A DNA stretch of 64,000 bases from Alteromonas sp. LOR (GTDB lineage: Bacteria; Pseudomonadota; Gammaproteobacteria; Enterobacterales; Alteromonadaceae), in contig NZ_JQFW01000056.1 in NCBI RefSeq assembly GCF_000753865.1, positions 124,001 through 188,000 of the forward strand, read 5' to 3'. This document shows positions 1 through 8,130 of this stretch, one piece after another (within the stretch, counting starts at the first letter, position 1; each line of letters starts with the position of its first letter). Both the position numbers and the translations under genes were made by a program. The notes under the pieces were generated by a model. The model was given only the letters and a program-made list of their open reading frames with translations, searched no databases and had not been told where the DNA came from.

Positions 1-1115
1 AATTTAGACGTTCCCATGTTGCTTGAGTGTTGAATAATTTCTTCAAGCGATAGTTCACCGTAATTGCGAGAGTCTTTGACTAAACTGCCGCCAAGTCGCA
101 TCCAACCAGGACTAGTATCAATAGTATCGTTAGGTTCTACTTCGCCAAACTCAAGTGCCGTAAGCACCGCTAATGGTTTTAATGCAGAGCCTGGCTCAAA
201 GGCATCAGTAATTACGCGGTTACGCATTCTGTGCGGCGCAATATCACTTCTGTCATTAGGATTAAATGACGGTGCGTTTACCATGGCCAATACATCGCCC
301 GTTTTTACGTCAACCACCATGGCTGATGCAGAGCTGGACTGATAATAAATCATGGCTTCTTTAATTTCTTTATATGCTAGAGCCTGGATACGCTGGTCTA
401 TAGCAAGCTGAAGATTACCGGCTTTTTCGCCTGCTTTGGTCTCAAGAATTTCTACCTGCCGTCCTTTTGCATCGCGACGGATTTTTCGAGAGCCAGGCGT
501 GCCCGTTAGCCACTCATCGAACATGTGTTCAAGACCTTCAACACCCGTATCATCAACATCGGTGATGCCAATAAGCTGTGCTGATACTTCACCGGTTGGG
601 TAATAACGGCGACTTTCTCTTCTGAGATAAATACCGGGAATATCAAGTTTGTCCACGTATTCGGCCATAGCTGGCGATACCTGGCGCTGCAGATACACAA
701 ATCGACGTTTAGGGTTTGCTACCTTCTCTTTCAGCTCAATTACGTCCTGACGTAAAACGTCTGCCAGTGCATCCCAGCGGCGCACTTCATCAAAACCGTT
801 GTTTTCATGGATTACTTTTGGATCGGCATAAATCGCTCTTACCGGTACGCTGACCGCTAATTCAACGCCGTTCCTGTCAGTAATAATACCGCGGTAGGTG
901 GGCATATTGCGTGTACGCAGTGTGCGGCTGTCACCCTGTTGAATAAGCTCATCGGGCTCTATCACTTGAATAAACGCGGCGCGGGCTGCAAGTACCCCAA
1001 ACACAGAGGTAATAACCACAAGCACAACGAGGAATCGCCAGTGCATGAAACTTGGCGTTACGTTTTGTTTTGCGCCTGTCTTCTTGCGCGACCGAGTAGT
1101 CGATACCGTGCTCAT
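1..1115 (-). CDS. ftsI: Peptidoglycan transpeptidase FtsI (PBP3), C-terminus cut off by window start
   Basis: Septal class B penicillin-binding protein that cross-links division peptidoglycan at the inner membrane. About 371 codons are visible. A short basic cytoplasmic tail is followed by one membrane segment (about residues 26-46, rich in V, I and L) and then the pedestal domain. The acylated serine lies in the motif GSALKPL (Ser about 310, an SxxK motif) and the second motif is HSSNMG near the window edge. The third motif (KTG) must lie outside the window. The ATG overlaps the ftsL stop as ATGA, so the two are translationally coupled. Identification rests on motifs and on the mraZ-rsmH-ftsL-ftsI order, which is the standard dcw arrangement. 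Confidence 0.96.
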   Translation of the reverse strand, partial: MSTVSTTRSRKKTGAKQNVTPSFMHWRFLVVLVVITSVFGVLAARAAFIQVIEPDELIQQGDSRTLRTRNMPTYRGIITDRNGVELAVSVPVRAIYADPKVIHENNGFDEVRRWDALADVLRQDVIELKEKVANPKRRFVYLQRQVSPAMAEYVDKLDIPGIYLRRESRRYYPTGEVSAQLIGITDVDDTGVEGLEHMFDEWLTGTPGSRKIRRDAKGRQVEILETKAGEKAGNLQLAIDQRIQALAYKEIKEAMIYYQSSSASAMVVDVKTGDVLAMVNAPSFNPNDRSDIAPHRMRNRVITDAFEPGSALKPLAVLTALEFGEVEPNDTIDTSPGWMRLGGSLVKDSRNYGELSLEEIIQHSSNMGTSK

Positions 1116-1441
1116 TTAAGTCTGACCACCACTTCATCATCGGCAGTAGGACGATACATACCAAGCTGCTTTTCAACTAAGGTTTCGATGCGGTTGTGCT
1201 CGGTTAAAGCGCGTTGCTCAAGCACGAGATTTCGCCACTCAACGTCAAGCTCGTCTTTCTCCTGCATTAAGTCCTCTAATGCAATAACTTGCTGTCTATT
1301 GTGGTGACTACTCAAAATCACGGCCATAGCACTTGTAATAACCATCAAATACAACAAAACCCGCAACTTGTTGCGGGTCAAATCTGAGACGATAATCAGT
1401 ATTAAGTTAAAATTAGTACTGGCTTTATTCGGCGTTGTCAT
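1112..1441 (-). CDS. ftsL: Cell division protein FtsL
   Basis: Small bitopic divisome protein that works with FtsB and FtsQ to activate the septal synthase FtsWI. The 109 residues show a short cytoplasmic tail, one membrane helix (about 27-45) and a periplasmic heptad-like stretch (about 48-92, rich in L, E and R) typical of the FtsL coiled coil. Sequence is poorly conserved in this family, so the call leans on size, topology and position between rsmH and ftsI. It overlaps both neighbours by 4 bp (ATGA), which indicates coupled translation. Confidence 0.93.
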   Translation of the reverse strand: MTTPNKASTNFNLILIIVSDLTRNKLRVLLYLMVITSAMAVILSSHHNRQQVIALEDLMQEKDELDVEWRNLVLEQRALTEHNRIETLVEKQLGMYRPTADDEVVVRLK

Positions 1442-2394
1442 AGCTTTTCGGCCACCCGCAATACTGAGCTACGAGAGCGCACGTTATTTATGACTTCTTG
1501 CTCAGATGGCTTGATAGCTCGACTAAGCGCTTTTAGCACTTTGTCGGCATCAATTTCGGCTTGAGTAATGGGCATGTTGTGAGGAACCGACTTCCCTTTA
1601 CTCTGATCTTTAATAAACCGTTTAACCAATCTGTCTTCTAACGAGTGAAAAGAGATAACCGCTAATCGACCTTCTTTCGCCAACACCTGAGTGGCTGCTT
1701 TTAACCCAACACGAAGCTGCTCAAGCTCAGCGTTGATATAAATTCGAATGCCCTGGAAAGCTCTTGTGGCCGGGTGCTTATATTTATCTTTCACCGGCAC
1801 GGCTTCATCGATAATTTTTGCTAATTGGGCTGTACGAGTAATAGGCGTTTCCTTGCGAGTATTCACAATCGCATGGGCTATTCGCTTGCCGAACTTCTCT
1901 TCACCGAACTCTTTTATAACTTGCGTGATATCTTGCTCTTCTGCGTGCGCCAACCAATCAGCAGCGCTTTGGCCTTTAGAGGTATCCATACGCATATCAA
2001 GAGGGCCATCGCGAAGAAAGCTGAAACCCCGTTCAGCATCGTCAAGCTGAGGTGATGACACACCTAAGTCCATTAATACGCCATCAATTTTCCCCGTCAA
2101 ACCTAGGGCTTCTATTTCTTCGGCCATATTGCCGAAGGGCGCGTGGATAATACTGAAGCGTTCGTCCTCGGCAAAGCGTTCAGCTGCCTTGATAGCTTGT
2201 GGGTCGCGATCAAACGCAATAAGTCTCCCGCCACTACCTAACGCCGCCAAAATGTGCGCAGAATGGCCTCCACGTCCAAAGGTCGCGTCAATATAAATGC
2301 CATCTGGCTTAATAGATAACGCCTCGATACATTCATCAAGCAATACGGAAATATGTTTAAATTCGCCTGTTGATGACGTGTTTTGCGATGTCAT
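1438..2394 (-). CDS. rsmH: 16S rRNA (cytosine(1402)-N(4))-methyltransferase RsmH
   Basis: SAM-dependent methyltransferase that modifies C1402 in the decoding centre of 16S rRNA. The 318 residues match the usual length. The SAM-binding motif [14 protein letters not shown] is at about 37-50, [12 protein letters not shown] at about 107-118, and the C-terminal motif [15 protein letters not shown] at about 246-260 is diagnostic of the MraW family. It lies between mraZ and ftsL with 4-bp overlaps on both sides, the usual dcw order. Confidence 0.98.
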   Translation of the reverse strand: MTSQNTSSTGEFKHISVLLDECIEALSIKPDGIYIDATFGRGGHSAHILAALGSGGRLIAFDRDPQAIKAAERFAEDERFSIIHAPFGNMAEEIEALGLTGKIDGVLMDLGVSSPQLDDAERGFSFLRDGPLDMRMDTSKGQSAADWLAHAEEQDITQVIKEFGEEKFGKRIAHAIVNTRKETPITRTAQLAKIIDEAVPVKDKYKHPATRAFQGIRIYINAELEQLRVGLKAATQVLAKEGRLAVISFHSLEDRLVKRFIKDQSKGKSVPHNMPITQAEIDADKVLKALSRAIKPSEQEVINNVRSRSSVLRVAEKL

Positions 2395-2849
2395 AAAGAG
2401 AAATCCTGTAGCCGTTCGGTAAGTTCAAATTCGCCTTTGCGTTCGGTGTCTATATCAACCTCAATTTGTTGAGCCCAAACATCGGCATCCCAAATTTCAA
2501 ATTTGTTTAACTGACCAACTAACATGACTTCTTTGGATAGCTTTGCGTGAGCACGCAAAGGTGTAGGTATAAGAATTCGACCGCTTTTATCCATTTCCCC
2601 CTCTGAAGCATGGCCTAATAGCAAGCGCTGCATTCTGCGCTCGGCTGGAACCATACTAGAGAGCTTAATGAGTTTGAGCTCGATTTCTTCCCATTCGGGA
2701 AGTGGGTAAAGTAGCAAACAGCTTTGCTGTGTATCGACAGTGCAGACAAGTTGTCCCTCACAATCATCCAGCAGCGACTGACGATACCGCGTAGGTATAG
2801 CTAGTCTGCCTTTTGTATCCAGATTAATTGCGTTAGCGCCGCGGAACAT
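2391..2849 (-). CDS. mraZ: Transcriptional regulator MraZ
   Basis: DNA-binding protein with two SpoVT-AbrB-type repeats that represses its own dcw promoter in E. coli. The N-terminal block [20 protein letters not shown] and the second repeat around [14 protein letters not shown] (about 86-99) are both present, and 152 residues is the normal length. It is the first gene of the cluster. Three evenly spaced TGG-type boxes lie upstream at 2924-2948, so autoregulation is likely here as well. The last 4 bp overlap the rsmH start. Confidence 0.98.
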   Translation of the reverse strand: MFRGANAINLDTKGRLAIPTRYRQSLLDDCEGQLVCTVDTQQSCLLLYPLPEWEEIELKLIKLSSMVPAERRMQRLLLGHASEGEMDKSGRILIPTPLRAHAKLSKEVMLVGQLNKFEIWDADVWAQQIEVDIDTERKGEFELTERLQDFSL

Positions 2850-2923
2850 TCCCCTAGCCTTTTGTTATTTGCTTTTATTTTTCTTACTTTTTGAGTACTA
2901 ATCTGCAAAGTGATGATGATTTG

Positions 2924-2948
2924 ATCCACATTTCGCCACATTTACCCA
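2924..2948 (-). promoter_or_regulatory. MraZ operator: three direct repeats with 10-bp period
   Basis: On the minus strand three TGGnn boxes (TGGGT, TGGCG, TGGAT) are separated by exactly 5 nt, giving a 10-bp period. In E. coli MraZ binds TGGGN repeats spaced by 5 nt upstream of mraZ. The geometry matches and the second and third boxes are degenerate. They sit just downstream of the inferred -10, where a bound regulator would block transcription. Confidence 0.8.
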
Positions 2949-2957
2949 CTAGGTGAC

Positions 2958-2987
2958 AGTTTAGGTATCATTGATCCCCACTGTCAA
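2958..2987 (-). promoter_or_regulatory. Putative sigma-70 promoter of the mra/dcw cluster
   Basis: On the minus strand a perfect -35 TTGACA (2987-2982) is followed after 18 nt by TAAACT (2963-2958), a 4/6 match to the -10. It lies directly upstream of the three MraZ boxes and about 110 nt before the mraZ start, as expected for a dcw promoter. Confidence 0.6.
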
Positions 2988-3029
2988 GTATAAAAACAAC
3001 GCCAAGCCCGCGTATTTACTGGCTTTAGA

Positions 3030-3045
3030 CTGTGTGTATATACAG
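3030..3045 (+). promoter_or_regulatory. LexA-type SOS box
   Basis: The sequence CTGTGTGTATATACAG fits CTGT-N8-ACAG exactly. Extended by two bases on each side it matches 17 of 20 positions of the E. coli LexA consensus. It stands 17 bp before the ATG of a 22-codon ORF with a good ribosome binding site and about 43 bp upstream of the mra -35. No other match of this quality was found in the window. LexA control is inferred from the site alone. Confidence 0.6.
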
Positions 3046-3061
3046 TACTTAGAGGAAGTGT

Positions 3062-3130
3062 ATGATTAGGCATGTAAAAAAGAGAAAAATAATGGGAAAA
3101 GAAATTAAGCCTAGAAAAATTAATCGATGA
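3062..3130 (+). CDS. Candidate SOS-controlled basic micro-ORF (22 aa)
   Basis: A 22-codon ORF begins MIRHVKKRK and ends PRKINR. It is extremely basic, with about ten K/R residues and only two acidic or aromatic side chains. AGAGGA lies 5 nt before the ATG, and the LexA-type box is immediately upstream. A GC-rich hairpin at 3180-3200 could end the transcript, giving an RNA of about 150 nt. The alternative is that the SOS transcript is a small RNA and the ORF is chance. No family is recognised. Confidence 0.35.
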   Translation: MIRHVKKRKIMGKEIKPRKINR

Positions 3131-3174
3131 ACTGCAGTAAATAGTGTGGCTAACGGGTTAATTTGCGTGAGATA

Positions 3175-3203
3175 CAAAAAGCCCCGCAAAAAGCGGGGCT
3201 TTG
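3175..3203 (-). terminator. Rho-independent terminator of the SapC-family gene
   Basis: An 8-bp perfect stem (AGCCCCGC with GCGGGGCT, arms 3180-3187 and 3193-3200) has a 5-nt loop. On the minus strand it is followed by five Ts. It lies 40 nt after the stop of the gene at 3240-4001. It could act weakly on the plus strand too. Confidence 0.85.
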
Positions 3204-3239
3204 AAATACGCTAGGCCGTATAGACTACGGTTAAATCTA

Positions 3240-4001
3240 TTATTCGCTTGCTTGTTGCTCTTCAGGCTGAACGGCTGAAAGCTGCATGTTGCGAATTGGG
3301 TTTTCTGTCTCGTTAGAAAGCTCAACCAAACGGTTTAATTGACCCACTGACATCATTACCGCGTAGATTGCACCTAAGAAGCCCGCTTTATGTAGCTCAA
3401 GTACTTGCTCTTCAGGAAGCTCAAGTAACTTTTTCTCATTGATGCTCATCATGCCAGTTACATTGCGTTGTTTACCGTCTTGGTAAGTTAGGCGAATTTG
3501 GATTTGATCAAGAAGGTCTAGCTCAACCACTTTAGCAACAAAACGCTGTGTTAGCATTTCGCTGTTAGCAAGGTCTGCTAAGAACTTCTGACGACCGTCT
3601 AGGAACTCGCTTGGCTCGCCAGCATCAGTGAACAGTGCTTGACCTTCACCCGTTGACACTAGGTCGCTGTTCTCATCGATGTATACACCTAATTTGTCGC
3701 CGTCAGGACGAACGTCAAACGGATAACGAAGAATGTTCATTGGAACATGAGGGCCTTTCCACGTGTCGCCAGTTAAAAACAAGTTTTGACCTTGTTCCAT
3801 ACCTAGCATAGTGACTACGTGGTGACGCTTTGATGTTGGATCTTCGATGAACACTAGAGGCATAGTTGCCGCAAGTTGTGCAAACTCACGAATTGTTGCC
3901 GCAGCAAGGTGAGTATTTTTTGCGAAGCTGAAAGATGAATTTACCGCAACCTTCAGGTCTTTATGCTTTTCTTTATCTAGCGGTACAAAATTAATAGCCA
4001 T
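3240..4001 (-). CDS. SapC family protein
   Basis: The 253 residues read as a SapC-family protein. The family is named after an S-layer-associated gene and is common in Alteromonadales and Caulobacterales, with no proven biochemical role. Visible family blocks are NTHLAAATIREFAQLAATMP (about 29-48), FIEDPTSKRHHVV and YPFDVRPDGDKLGVYIDE. No signal peptide or membrane segment is seen. In other genomes SapC genes often lie beside TonB-dependent receptors or tryptophan halogenases, but here it stands alone with its own terminator. The assignment is from sequence memory of the family. Confidence 0.85.
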   Translation of the reverse strand: MAINFVPLDKEKHKDLKVAVNSSFSFAKNTHLAAATIREFAQLAATMPLVFIEDPTSKRHHVVTMLGMEQGQNLFLTGDTWKGPHVPMNILRYPFDVRPDGDKLGVYIDENSDLVSTGEGQALFTDAGEPSEFLDGRQKFLADLANSEMLTQRFVAKVVELDLLDQIQIRLTYQDGKQRNVTGMMSINEKKLLELPEEQVLELHKAGFLGAIYAVMMSVGQLNRLVELSNETENPIRNMQLSAVQPEEQQASE

Positions 4002-4121
4002 ATTTATTTCTCATACTTGTTAACGGTGGCCCCTGCTTTTGTTTTGATAAGTGCGGAGCCACAAAAAATGTAGTTTTGCCGTTCAGGTGATATGTCGTCA
4101 TCACCCATCGGACGAGCGCTA

Positions 4122-4163
4122 GGGCGTGTTGACCTCTGATGTACAGCAAAGGTCAACACGCCC
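4122..4163. repeat. Perfect 13-bp inverted repeat (palindromic element)
   Basis: GGGCGTGTTGACC at 4122-4134 is repeated in inverse orientation at 4151-4163 around a 16-nt loop. The arms are perfect. There is no U-tract on either side, so it is not a standard terminator. It may be a REP-type element or the remnant of an insertion-sequence end. Confidence 0.7.
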
Positions 4164-4176
4164 AGGGATTCTCCCG

Positions 4177-4202
4177 AAAATAGCGCCATAAAATAGCGCC
4201 AT
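4177..4202. repeat. Two perfect 13-bp tandem units
   Basis: AAAATAGCGCCAT occurs twice head to tail with no mismatch, upstream of the SapC-family gene. It resembles the other short tandem arrays of this window but is short and fully conserved, as expected of a recent duplication. Confidence 0.75.
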
Positions 4203-4556
4203 GAAGTATCCCGTATTCGCGCAATGAAGTCACGCAGGCCTCACAATAACAAGTTTTAAATTTTTATTGCAATGTAAACTTGAGGTAAATACGCCCGACC
4301 GCTTTAAAAATGAGCAATTGAGGTAAAAACCTAGCTCAATAGGCCTAATAGTCGAAAGGAAGGTAGTAAATAGGCTCTAATAACCCGTTTAGAAAATGCG
4401 ATAATAAACGATAGAAAAGCAGTCGTTGTAGCCCACCAAAATATGCATTAGGCTCATAGTATCGACTAAGCTCTGGTTTAAAAGCTCTAACACAAGGGCT
4501 TTTATCTACACCTAATGACCCACGAGTAATGAAAATAACAAATAAGGAATAAAATA

Positions 4557-5843
4557 ATGAAGGGGCGTCTACCAACAACACACTTTTTAAAAAGTAAGTG
4601 TGCACTGGCTATCACCACATTTTTTACCGCCAGCGTATTGTCTGCTGGCGCATTCGCTTTTGTACCATTGTCTCAAGGCCAGGCACAGGACAATGGCCCT
4701 GCGGCTTCTAAATCATACAGTGCTTCAGATAAAGCGGTGAGCATTGCCAAGGAAACCATTATTGTCGATGGCCATATTGATGTTCCCTATCGGGTTAAAA
4801 ATCAGTGGGTTGATGTGACTAAAGCCACCGACGATGGTGACTTTGACTACCCTCGGGCGGTAAAAGGAGGATTAAACGCTCCCTTTATGAGTATTTATGT
4901 TCCAGCCAGTTTGGATAACTCGCCCGAATCAACCCAACTGGCACATCTGCTTATCGATTCTGTAGAGGCCATTGTGGCGAGAGCGCCCGATAAGTTTGCC
5001 ATTGCCAAAAGCCCAAGCGACGTAAAAGCACATTTTAAAAAAGGCATTATTTCACTTCCGCTTGGAATGGAAAATGGCTCACCTATTCAGGGTAACTTAG
5101 ATAACCTGAAAGACTTTCACGAGCGCGGCATTCGCTATATAACCCTTGCACATAGCCAGTCTAATCATATTTCAGATTCATCCTATGACCTGCGTCGACA
5201 GTGGAAAGGATTAAGCCCGTTTGGAAAGCAGTTGGTTAGCGAAATGAACAACATTGGCATTATGCTGGATATTTCTCATGTGTCTGATGATGCCTTCTAT
5301 CAGGTGATTGAACTTACTCACGTTCCTGTCATTGCATCACACTCTTCGCTGCGCCGTTTTACCCCAGGGTTTGAGCGCAACATGAACGATGACATGATTA
5401 AAAAGCTGGGCGACAATGGTGGCGTGATCATGATTAACTTTGGCTCAAGCTTTGTTTCTAAAGAAGCGGGTCAATGGCGCACTGGACTCACTAATGCGCG
5501 AAAAGCGCTGATAAAAGCTGAAGGCGAAGACAGTCCTAAGCTCGAAGATTTTGAAGCACAGTATCGCAAAGAAGTGCCTTATCCATACTCTACCCTTGAC
5601 GAAGTGTTGGATCATATTGATCACGTGGTTAAGTTAATTGGCGTTGACCACGTAGGGATTGGCTCAGACTATGACGGCGTTGGCGACTCATTACCAATAG
5701 GCCTTAAGGATGTTGCGAGCTTTCCAAACTTAGTGCAAGGCTTGTTAGACAGAGACTACAGCCGAGCCGATATTGAGAAGATATTAAGTGGCAATTTACT
5801 ACGTGTGTGGCAACAAGTAGAAGACTACGCAGAAACACACTAA
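4557..5843 (+). CDS. Membrane-type dipeptidase, peptidase family M19
   Basis: Zinc dipeptidase of the renal-dipeptidase (M19) family that cleaves dipeptides, here probably in the periplasm because residues 1-44 resemble a signal peptide (TTFFTASVLSAGAFA). Metal and catalytic motifs are visible in order: VDGHIDVPY (about 77, His-x-Asp), LGMENG (bridging Glu), ITLAHSQSNH, DISHVSDDAF, VIASHSS and GIGSDYDG (about 377). The length of 428 fits the family. AAGGA lies 8 nt before the ATG. It stands alone and is followed by a strong terminator. Confidence 0.95.
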   Translation: MKGRLPTTHFLKSKCALAITTFFTASVLSAGAFAFVPLSQGQAQDNGPAASKSYSASDKAVSIAKETIIVDGHIDVPYRVKNQWVDVTKATDDGDFDYPRAVKGGLNAPFMSIYVPASLDNSPESTQLAHLLIDSVEAIVARAPDKFAIAKSPSDVKAHFKKGIISLPLGMENGSPIQGNLDNLKDFHERGIRYITLAHSQSNHISDSSYDLRRQWKGLSPFGKQLVSEMNNIGIMLDISHVSDDAFYQVIELTHVPVIASHSSLRRFTPGFERNMNDDMIKKLGDNGGVIMINFGSSFVSKEAGQWRTGLTNARKALIKAEGEDSPKLEDFEAQYRKEVPYPYSTLDEVLDHIDHVVKLIGVDHVGIGSDYDGVGDSLPIGLKDVASFPNLVQGLLDRDYSRADIEKILSGNLLRVWQQVEDYAETH

Positions 5844-5905
5844 AACACGTTTATCAAAACGGCTGTAACTGTTGCTCACCGAGTCTTATGTAATCTAAAA
5901 TATTG

Positions 5906-5947
5906 AAAAAAAGGGGCGTTTTTTATAAAGAAAACGCCCCTTTTTTT
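5906..5947 (+). terminator. Strong, probably bidirectional terminator after the M19 dipeptidase
   Basis: GGGGCGTTTT pairs with AAAACGCCCC around an 8-nt loop, flanked by seven As and seven Ts. The A/T flanks let it work on both strands, but the convergent hydrolase gene ends more than 200 nt away. Confidence 0.9.
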
Positions 5948-5959
5948 GTCTTTTGCTTG

Positions 5960-6011
5960 CTGTTTATTGCTACTGTCTATTGTTGCTATCTATTGTTACT
6001 GTTTAGTGAAT
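5960..6011. repeat. Degenerate 13-bp tandem array, 4 units
   Basis: Four 13-bp units follow the pattern CTRTYTATTGYTA with the phase fully kept. They lie in the spacer between convergent genes. Two 15-bp units of different sequence (consensus CTTATGCYTCACTGR, 6063-6092) and the array at 6137-6196 follow in the same spacer. Confidence 0.75.
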
Positions 6012-6136
6012 CATAGTGTCGTCAGCTCGCAATCCACTCCTCAGTTTAAAACTACTTCGTTACTTATGCTTCACTGGCTTATGCCTCACTGACGGGTACC
6101 ACTGACGTTTAACCTAACGGTTAAACCAAGTATCTT

Positions 6137-6196
6137 TTACTTAAACCTGCCTCGCTTAAACCTGCCTTGCTTAAACCTGCCTTACTTAAAGTTAGC
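6137..6196 (-). repeat. 15-bp tandem array across the hydrolase stop codon, 4 units
   Basis: Read on the minus strand, four 15-bp units have consensus GGCAGGTTTAAGYAA. The first unit (6196-6182) is the diverged last five codons of the hydrolase gene including its TAA, and the fourth unit carries an in-phase TAA again. Because 15 is a multiple of three, the units stay in frame. The array therefore looks like a tandem copy of the gene's 3' end. Confidence 0.85.
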
Positions 6197-7267
6197 GAGG
6201 TAATCAACTAACATCAGTTTCATGGTAGGGAACAATGGGTTTGCTTTTGGAATAGCACATTCTTCCTGTTGATTGACCATATTTGCATTAAAGTCCATTT
6301 TGGCAAGCAGCGCAGCGTTAACGACTAAGTCGGCATGGCAAAGCTTGTAAGATTCATCAATCACGAAAAAGGTGTTGATACCTTTACTTTGCGCTATCAG
6401 GTTTTCAACCCCGTAAATAGGCGTTGTTGAATCCGCCTGAGAGTGGGCAGCAAATACAGGAATGTCTATGTGCTTCTGTCCGCCAGAGCTGCTTTTATCA
6501 GAACTGTTCTCATCAAAGCTATCTTCAGCGTCGTTGGAAGCATCCATCACGTCGCGAATATCATTAATGATATCCATTAGTTCCAAACCAGCAAAACCAG
6601 CCACATTAGGATACTTATAAGGGTTGGGACCATGAGTTTCATAAGTGCCATCAACAATTTTGGCAAGCAGTTTTATGCCCCAAATTCGAGACATGCCTTC
6701 TGCGTTATCAGACAACGCTAACGCCCCCGAAAACAGCATGAGTCCATCAATATTGTTTTCTTTGGTAAGGTAGTTATCAACGGCTAACGCCCCACCTGTG
6801 GAAAATCCGCCGACTACGAGGGTGTCTCCCATGGTGCCCGCTAATGAAATGACATCGTCCACATGGGCTTGCCAGCGCTCTGCAAGGCTCCAATCCGACA
6901 TATCGTCATCGGCTTCTCGTAAGCCGTGCCCCGGTAGCAGCGGCACTACAACTGAAAAGCCTTCATCAAACAATACCTGTGCTATTGCACGCATGAAAAA
7001 GGGAGAGTCGCTTAAACCATGTACGAGCACTGCAACCTTGTCGCTATTTTTGTTATGCAAAATAAAAGGCGCATTTCCTTCATTTCGCAAAACATTGCTG
7101 CAAACGCCAAACTTATTTAACGCCGTCTCGCGGCACGTTTGTGTCTGTCCCCACTCGTTCTCGTAAAATCCTTTAAACCGCTCATTGGCTTCATTAGCCA
7201 CAGTTAACATCGACATCAACGACAATATGAGTGCAGAAAGTAGTTTAAAACCTAATTTTGACGACAC
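6182..7267 (-). CDS. Secreted alpha/beta hydrolase
   Basis: Serine hydrolase of the alpha/beta fold, resembling carboxylesterase or monoacylglycerol-lipase types; substrate unknown. A signal peptide covers about residues 1-24 (LLSALILSLMSMLTVANE). The oxyanion-hole motif VLVHGLSDSP is at about 80-89, the nucleophile elbow GGFSTGGA at about 153-160, and the catalytic Asp and His are likely in SQADSTTP and LCHADLV. An acidic serine-rich insert (about 243-262) is unusual. The start is GTG, chosen because GGAG precedes it by about 9 nt and the signal peptide follows directly. The 3' end merges into a 15-bp tandem array. Confidence 0.85.
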   Translation of the reverse strand: MSSKLGFKLLSALILSLMSMLTVANEANERFKGFYENEWGQTQTCRETALNKFGVCSNVLRNEGNAPFILHNKNSDKVAVLVHGLSDSPFFMRAIAQVLFDEGFSVVVPLLPGHGLREADDDMSDWSLAERWQAHVDDVISLAGTMGDTLVVGGFSTGGALAVDNYLTKENNIDGLMLFSGALALSDNAEGMSRIWGIKLLAKIVDGTYETHGPNPYKYPNVAGFAGLELMDIINDIRDVMDASNDAEDSFDENSSDKSSSGGQKHIDIPVFAAHSQADSTTPIYGVENLIAQSKGINTFFVIDESYKLCHADLVVNAALLAKMDFNANMVNQQEECAIPKANPLFPTMKLMLVDYLANFK

Positions 7268-7315
7268 CTTAAATCTCCACGGAAAAACTCAAAAAAAAGC
7301 GGTTAATAAATGACA

Positions 7316-7350
7316 ATAAAAAAGCGGGGCCATGGTATCACGGCCCCGCT
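7316..7350 (-). terminator. Terminator of the peroxiredoxin-glutaredoxin gene
   Basis: AGCGGGGCC (7323-7331) pairs perfectly with GGCCCCGCT (7342-7350) around a 10-nt loop. A run of six Ts follows on the minus strand. It is 40 nt after the stop codon of the gene at 7390-8130. Confidence 0.9.
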
Positions 7351-7389
7351 AATTGTTGTTCACATTAGCTTTAGCTTACAACAACCTCT

Positions 7390-8130
7390 TTAGCTGAAGT
7401 AGGCTTCTAAGTCATCAGAACCACCAATGTGCTTACCACCGATAAACACTTGAGGTACTGTTTCTCTTCCGCTAATGGCTGAAAGGCTGGTTAACGTAGC
7501 ATCTTTCCCTAGCACTAGCTCTTCGTACTCGTACCCTTTTTCTGTAAGAAGTGCTTTAGCTTTCGCACAGAAAGGGCAGCCTGGCTTGGTGATTAGTGCA
7601 ACCGGTGCATTGGCGACTTCTTCAGGTGCAATATAGGACAACATAGTATCAGCATCTGATACTTCAAATGGGTCGCCTGGCACATCTGGCTCGATAAACA
7701 TTTTATCTACCACACCGTCTTTCACTAGCATAGAATAGCGCCAGCTGCGTTTACCAAAACCTAAGTCTGCTTTGTCCACTAGCATGCCCATTCCATCGGT
7801 AAACTCACCGTTTCCATCTGGTATCACGGTAATGTTTTCTGCCTCTTGGTCGGCAGACCACGCATTCATTACAAAGGTGTCATTCACTGACATGCACACA
7901 ATGTCGTCGATACCGTGCTTGGCGAATTTTTTCGCAAGGGCGTTAAAACGAGGTAGGTGTGTAGATGAGCACGTTGGCGTGAAAGCCCCCGGTAAAGAAA
8001 ACACTACAACGTTCTTTTTAGCAAAAATGTCTTCCGTCGTTTTCGCTACCCACGACTCACCTTCTCTACACTGAAACGTTACGCTTGGTACTTTTTGGCC
8101 TTCTTTGGATGTGAAACGACTCTCTGACAT
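7390..8130 (-). CDS. Peroxiredoxin-glutaredoxin fusion (hybrid Prx5)
   Basis: Thiol peroxidase that reduces hydrogen peroxide and organic peroxides using glutathione through its own glutaredoxin domain. Residues 1-165 are a Prx5/AhpC-TSA domain with the peroxidatic Cys in [16 protein letters not shown] (about 47-62). Residues 175-246 are a glutaredoxin with the redox motif [11 protein letters not shown] and the GSH-binding [14 protein letters not shown]. The 246-residue layout matches the Haemophilus-type hybrid. In many relatives oxyR is the divergent neighbour, but here it is not. The gene is monocistronic with a clear terminator. Confidence 0.97.
   Translation of the reverse strand: MSESRFTSKEGQKVPSVTFQCREGESWVAKTTEDIFAKKNVVVFSLPGAFTPTCSSTHLPRFNALAKKFAKHGIDDIVCMSVNDTFVMNAWSADQEAENITVIPDGNGEFTDGMGMLVDKADLGFGKRSWRYSMLVKDGVVDKMFIEPDVPGDPFEVSDADTMLSYIAPEEVANAPVALITKPGCPFCAKAKALLTEKGYEYEELVLGKDATLTSLSAISGRETVPQVFIGGKHIGGSDDLEAYFS

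Larger units (their letters stand above)
4002..4556. other. Intergenic region with a strong inverted repeat and a 13-bp duplication
   Basis: No convincing gene lies here, since two short minus-strand ORFs (4004-4189 and 4345-4605) lack family resemblance and ribosome sites. The stretch holds the 13-bp inverted repeat at 4122-4163, a perfect 13-bp tandem duplication at 4177-4202, and presumably the divergent promoters of the SapC-family and dipeptidase genes. Confidence 0.6.

Noticed and set aside
4004-4189. 61-residue minus-strand ORF
   Set aside because: It spans the inverted repeat at 4122-4163, has no ribosome site or family resemblance, and its composition looks non-coding.
4345-4605. 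86-residue minus-strand ORF
   Set aside because: It overlaps the start and signal peptide of the M19 dipeptidase on the opposite strand and has no family resemblance.
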